DNA from: Bacteroidales bacterium
Lineage (GTDB): Bacteria; Bacteroidota; Bacteroidia; Bacteroidales; F082
NCBI GenBank assembly: GCA_014860665.1
Contig: JACZJI010000132.1
Span: forward strand, 1 to 32,958
Direction: 5' to 3'
Length of the DNA: 32,958 nucleotides
Positions 31,731 through 32,958 of the stretch are shown piece after piece (the stretch's first letter is position 1; each line of letters opens with the position of its first letter). Under the pieces are notes generated by a model. It was not told where the DNA came from. It ran no database searches and saw nothing but the letters and a program-made list of their open reading frames with translations. The position numbers were made by a program, and so were the translations under genes.

Positions 31731-31760
31731 TTTGAATTTCTGATTTTTCCTCTACATTTG
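31731..31760 (+). promoter_or_regulatory. Full Bacteroidetes promoter for the M64 peptidase gene
   Basis: TTTG (31731-31734), an 18-base spacer and TACATTTG (31753-31760) match both consensus elements. The leader would be about 15 bases before the ATG at 31782. Confidence 0.75.
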
Positions 31761-31781
31761 TGACCCTATCTAAAAAATAAA

Positions 31782-32958
31782 ATGAAGAAAATTTTACTCT
31801 TCGTCCTGATGTTACTCGCAGTAACAGTTCAGGCACAATTCAGCAAATTCTTCGAAAACAAAAGTCTGCGGATGGACTATTACCACAGCGGTAATGATAC
31901 CAGCGAGTATTACTCCTTTGATGAATTGATTGAAGAACCTTATTGGGGTGGATCACACGTAAATCTGGTTGACACCATGAATTACGGAAATTATTACGTA
32001 AAAGTATTTGATGTTAAAAACGATTCGCTGCTTTATTCAAGAGGTTATTCCACTCTTTTCAGAGAATGGCAAACCACTGAAGAAGCAAAAAAAATAAACC
32101 GCACCTTTTCTGAAAGTGTGGTAATTCCTTACCCGAAGGAGAATGTCCGTATCGAATTATACAGCCGCGATTGGAATGGAAAATTCCATAAAAAATTCTC
32201 TTACGTCGTTGATACGAACGATTATTTTATAAAACATGATCGCCGGCTGGTCTATCCTACCCGTGATATATGGATTACAGGTAATCCGGCTAACCGAGTG
32301 GACGTCGTCATTTTACCTGAAGGTTATACAAAAGCCGAAATGGGAAAATTCATAGTAGACTGTAAGAAGTTTGTGAATGAATTCTTTTCCGTAGCGCCTT
32401 ATAGTAATAATAAAGATAAATTCAATTTCAGAGCTGTGCTGGCTCCTTCAAAACAGTCCGGAACTGACATCCCAGCTGAACACATCTGGAGAAATACCAT
32501 CATGAATACCAGCTATTACACTTTTAACAGTGAACGATATTTAATGACTATGGACGATAAAAGTGTTCGTGACCTCGCTGCCAACGCTCCCTATGATCAG
32601 ATTTATATCCTTGTAAACAGTCCGAAATATGGCGGAGGTGCTATTTACAACGATTACAATGTAGCAGTCAACGGCAACAGCGAGTCTGGAAAAATTTTGG
32701 TTCATGAATTCGGTCATGGATTTGCAGGACTGGCAGATGAATATTACGACAACTCGACTTCTTATCATCATTTCTATAATTTGAATATAGAGCCTTGGGA
32801 ACCAAATATCACCACCCTGAAAGATTTTGGGAAAAAATGGAAACATCTGGTAAAACCAGGAACTCCTATCCCGACACCTGCCACAAAACAATATATTAAT
32901 ACGGTTGGAGCTTTTGAAGGTGGAGGCTACGAACCAAAAGGAATGTATCGTTCCCAGC
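31782..32958 (+). CDS. Peptidase M64 (IgA-peptidase-like zinc metalloprotease), cut off by the window end
   Basis: 392 codons from the ATG at 31782 stay open to the last base, so the gene continues outside. A signal peptide (MKKILLFVLMLLAVTVQAQ) is followed by an M64 N-terminal beta domain (about 20-165) and the catalytic domain. The zinc motif is HEFGHGFAGLADEYY with H308, E309 and H312; D319 is a likely third ligand by analogy with HExxHxxGxxD-type enzymes. VDVVILPEGYTKAEM (from about 187) is another family hallmark. It is a secreted protease; the IgA name reflects a distant Clostridium enzyme and does not imply a host-associated organism. It has a strong promoter of its own. The C-terminus, where a sorting signal might lie, is not visible. 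Confidence 0.9.
   Translation, partial: MKKILLFVLMLLAVTVQAQFSKFFENKSLRMDYYHSGNDTSEYYSFDELIEEPYWGGSHVNLVDTMNYGNYYVKVFDVKNDSLLYSRGYSTLFREWQTTEEAKKINRTFSESVVIPYPKENVRIELYSRDWNGKFHKKFSYVVDTNDYFIKHDRRLVYPTRDIWITGNPANRVDVVILPEGYTKAEMGKFIVDCKKFVNEFFSVAPYSNNKDKFNFRAVLAPSKQSGTDIPAEHIWRNTIMNTSYYTFNSERYLMTMDDKSVRDLAANAPYDQIYILVNSPKYGGGAIYNDYNVAVNGNSESGKILVHEFGHGFAGLADEYYDNSTSYHHFYNLNIEPWEPNITTLKDFGKKWKHLVKPGTPIPTPATKQYINTVGAFEGGGYEPKGMYRSQ

Noticed and set aside
31782..32958. IgA protease as a sign of a pathogen
   Set aside because: M64 peptidases are common in free-living Bacteroidetes; the name derives from one distant enzyme.

Overview
The window comes from a member of the Bacteroidota (Bacteroidetes). 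The evidence is a TonB-dependent receptor with an N-terminal carboxypeptidase-regulatory-like domain, many N-terminal lipoprotein signals, A/T-rich leaders without clear Shine-Dalgarno sequences, and the phylum's distinctive promoter element TAnnTTTG, exact at about a dozen sites just upstream of genes. The order or genus cannot be fixed from the sequence alone; I see no rRNA or tRNA gene.

Layout. 1-6.8 kb is a housekeeping block: an ArsR-type regulator, then on the minus strand an Ig-like lipoprotein, an FKBP prolyl isomerase lipoprotein, a sirtuin, malate dehydrogenase (with a clear terminator) and a long-chain acyl-CoA ligase. 7.0-13.1 kb is a complete tripartite efflux operon (TolC-like outer membrane factor, lipoprotein adaptor, RND pump), followed by a nucleoside kinase fused to a ThrRS-like N-terminus. 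14.85-18.64 kb is repeat-dense and accessory in character. It holds a VIT/CCC1-type transporter gene, a YciI-like secreted protein gene bracketed by two 60-bp direct repeats exactly 700 bp apart, three minisatellites, dispersed palindromes, an unknown coiled-coil protein, and a REP-associated tyrosine transposase (RAYT) gene. The RAYT gene carries a perfect 28-bp palindrome inside its reading frame and a second palindrome just behind its stop.

18.6-25.4 kb holds a MarR regulator/epimerase pair divergent from a TonB-dependent receptor. Their shared 88-bp gap is packed with inverted repeats around the promoter, the likely MarR operator. A two-subunit molybdenum hydroxylase follows (2Fe-2S subunit and Tat-exported large subunit). 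25.5-33 kb carries mostly single genes: a lipoprotein with two retropepsin-like lobes, a YiiX-like NlpC/P60 lipoprotein, a small hypothetical, an AlkD-type DNA glycosylase with all key residues, an NYC1/NOL-like SDR, a DUF2059-like secreted protein, an orphan class I terpenoid-synthase-like enzyme, and an M64 peptidase cut off by the window end.

Several starts were moved downstream of the longest open frame because the promoter element lies at or past the longer start, or because a signal peptide begins at the internal ATG. The most unusual parts are the 14.85-18.64 kb repeat island (RAYT with nested palindrome, 21-bp heptad minisatellite, 700-bp repeat-bounded unit), the MarR/TonB operator region, the orphan terpenoid-synthase-like gene, and the bilobal aspartic-protease-like lipoprotein.
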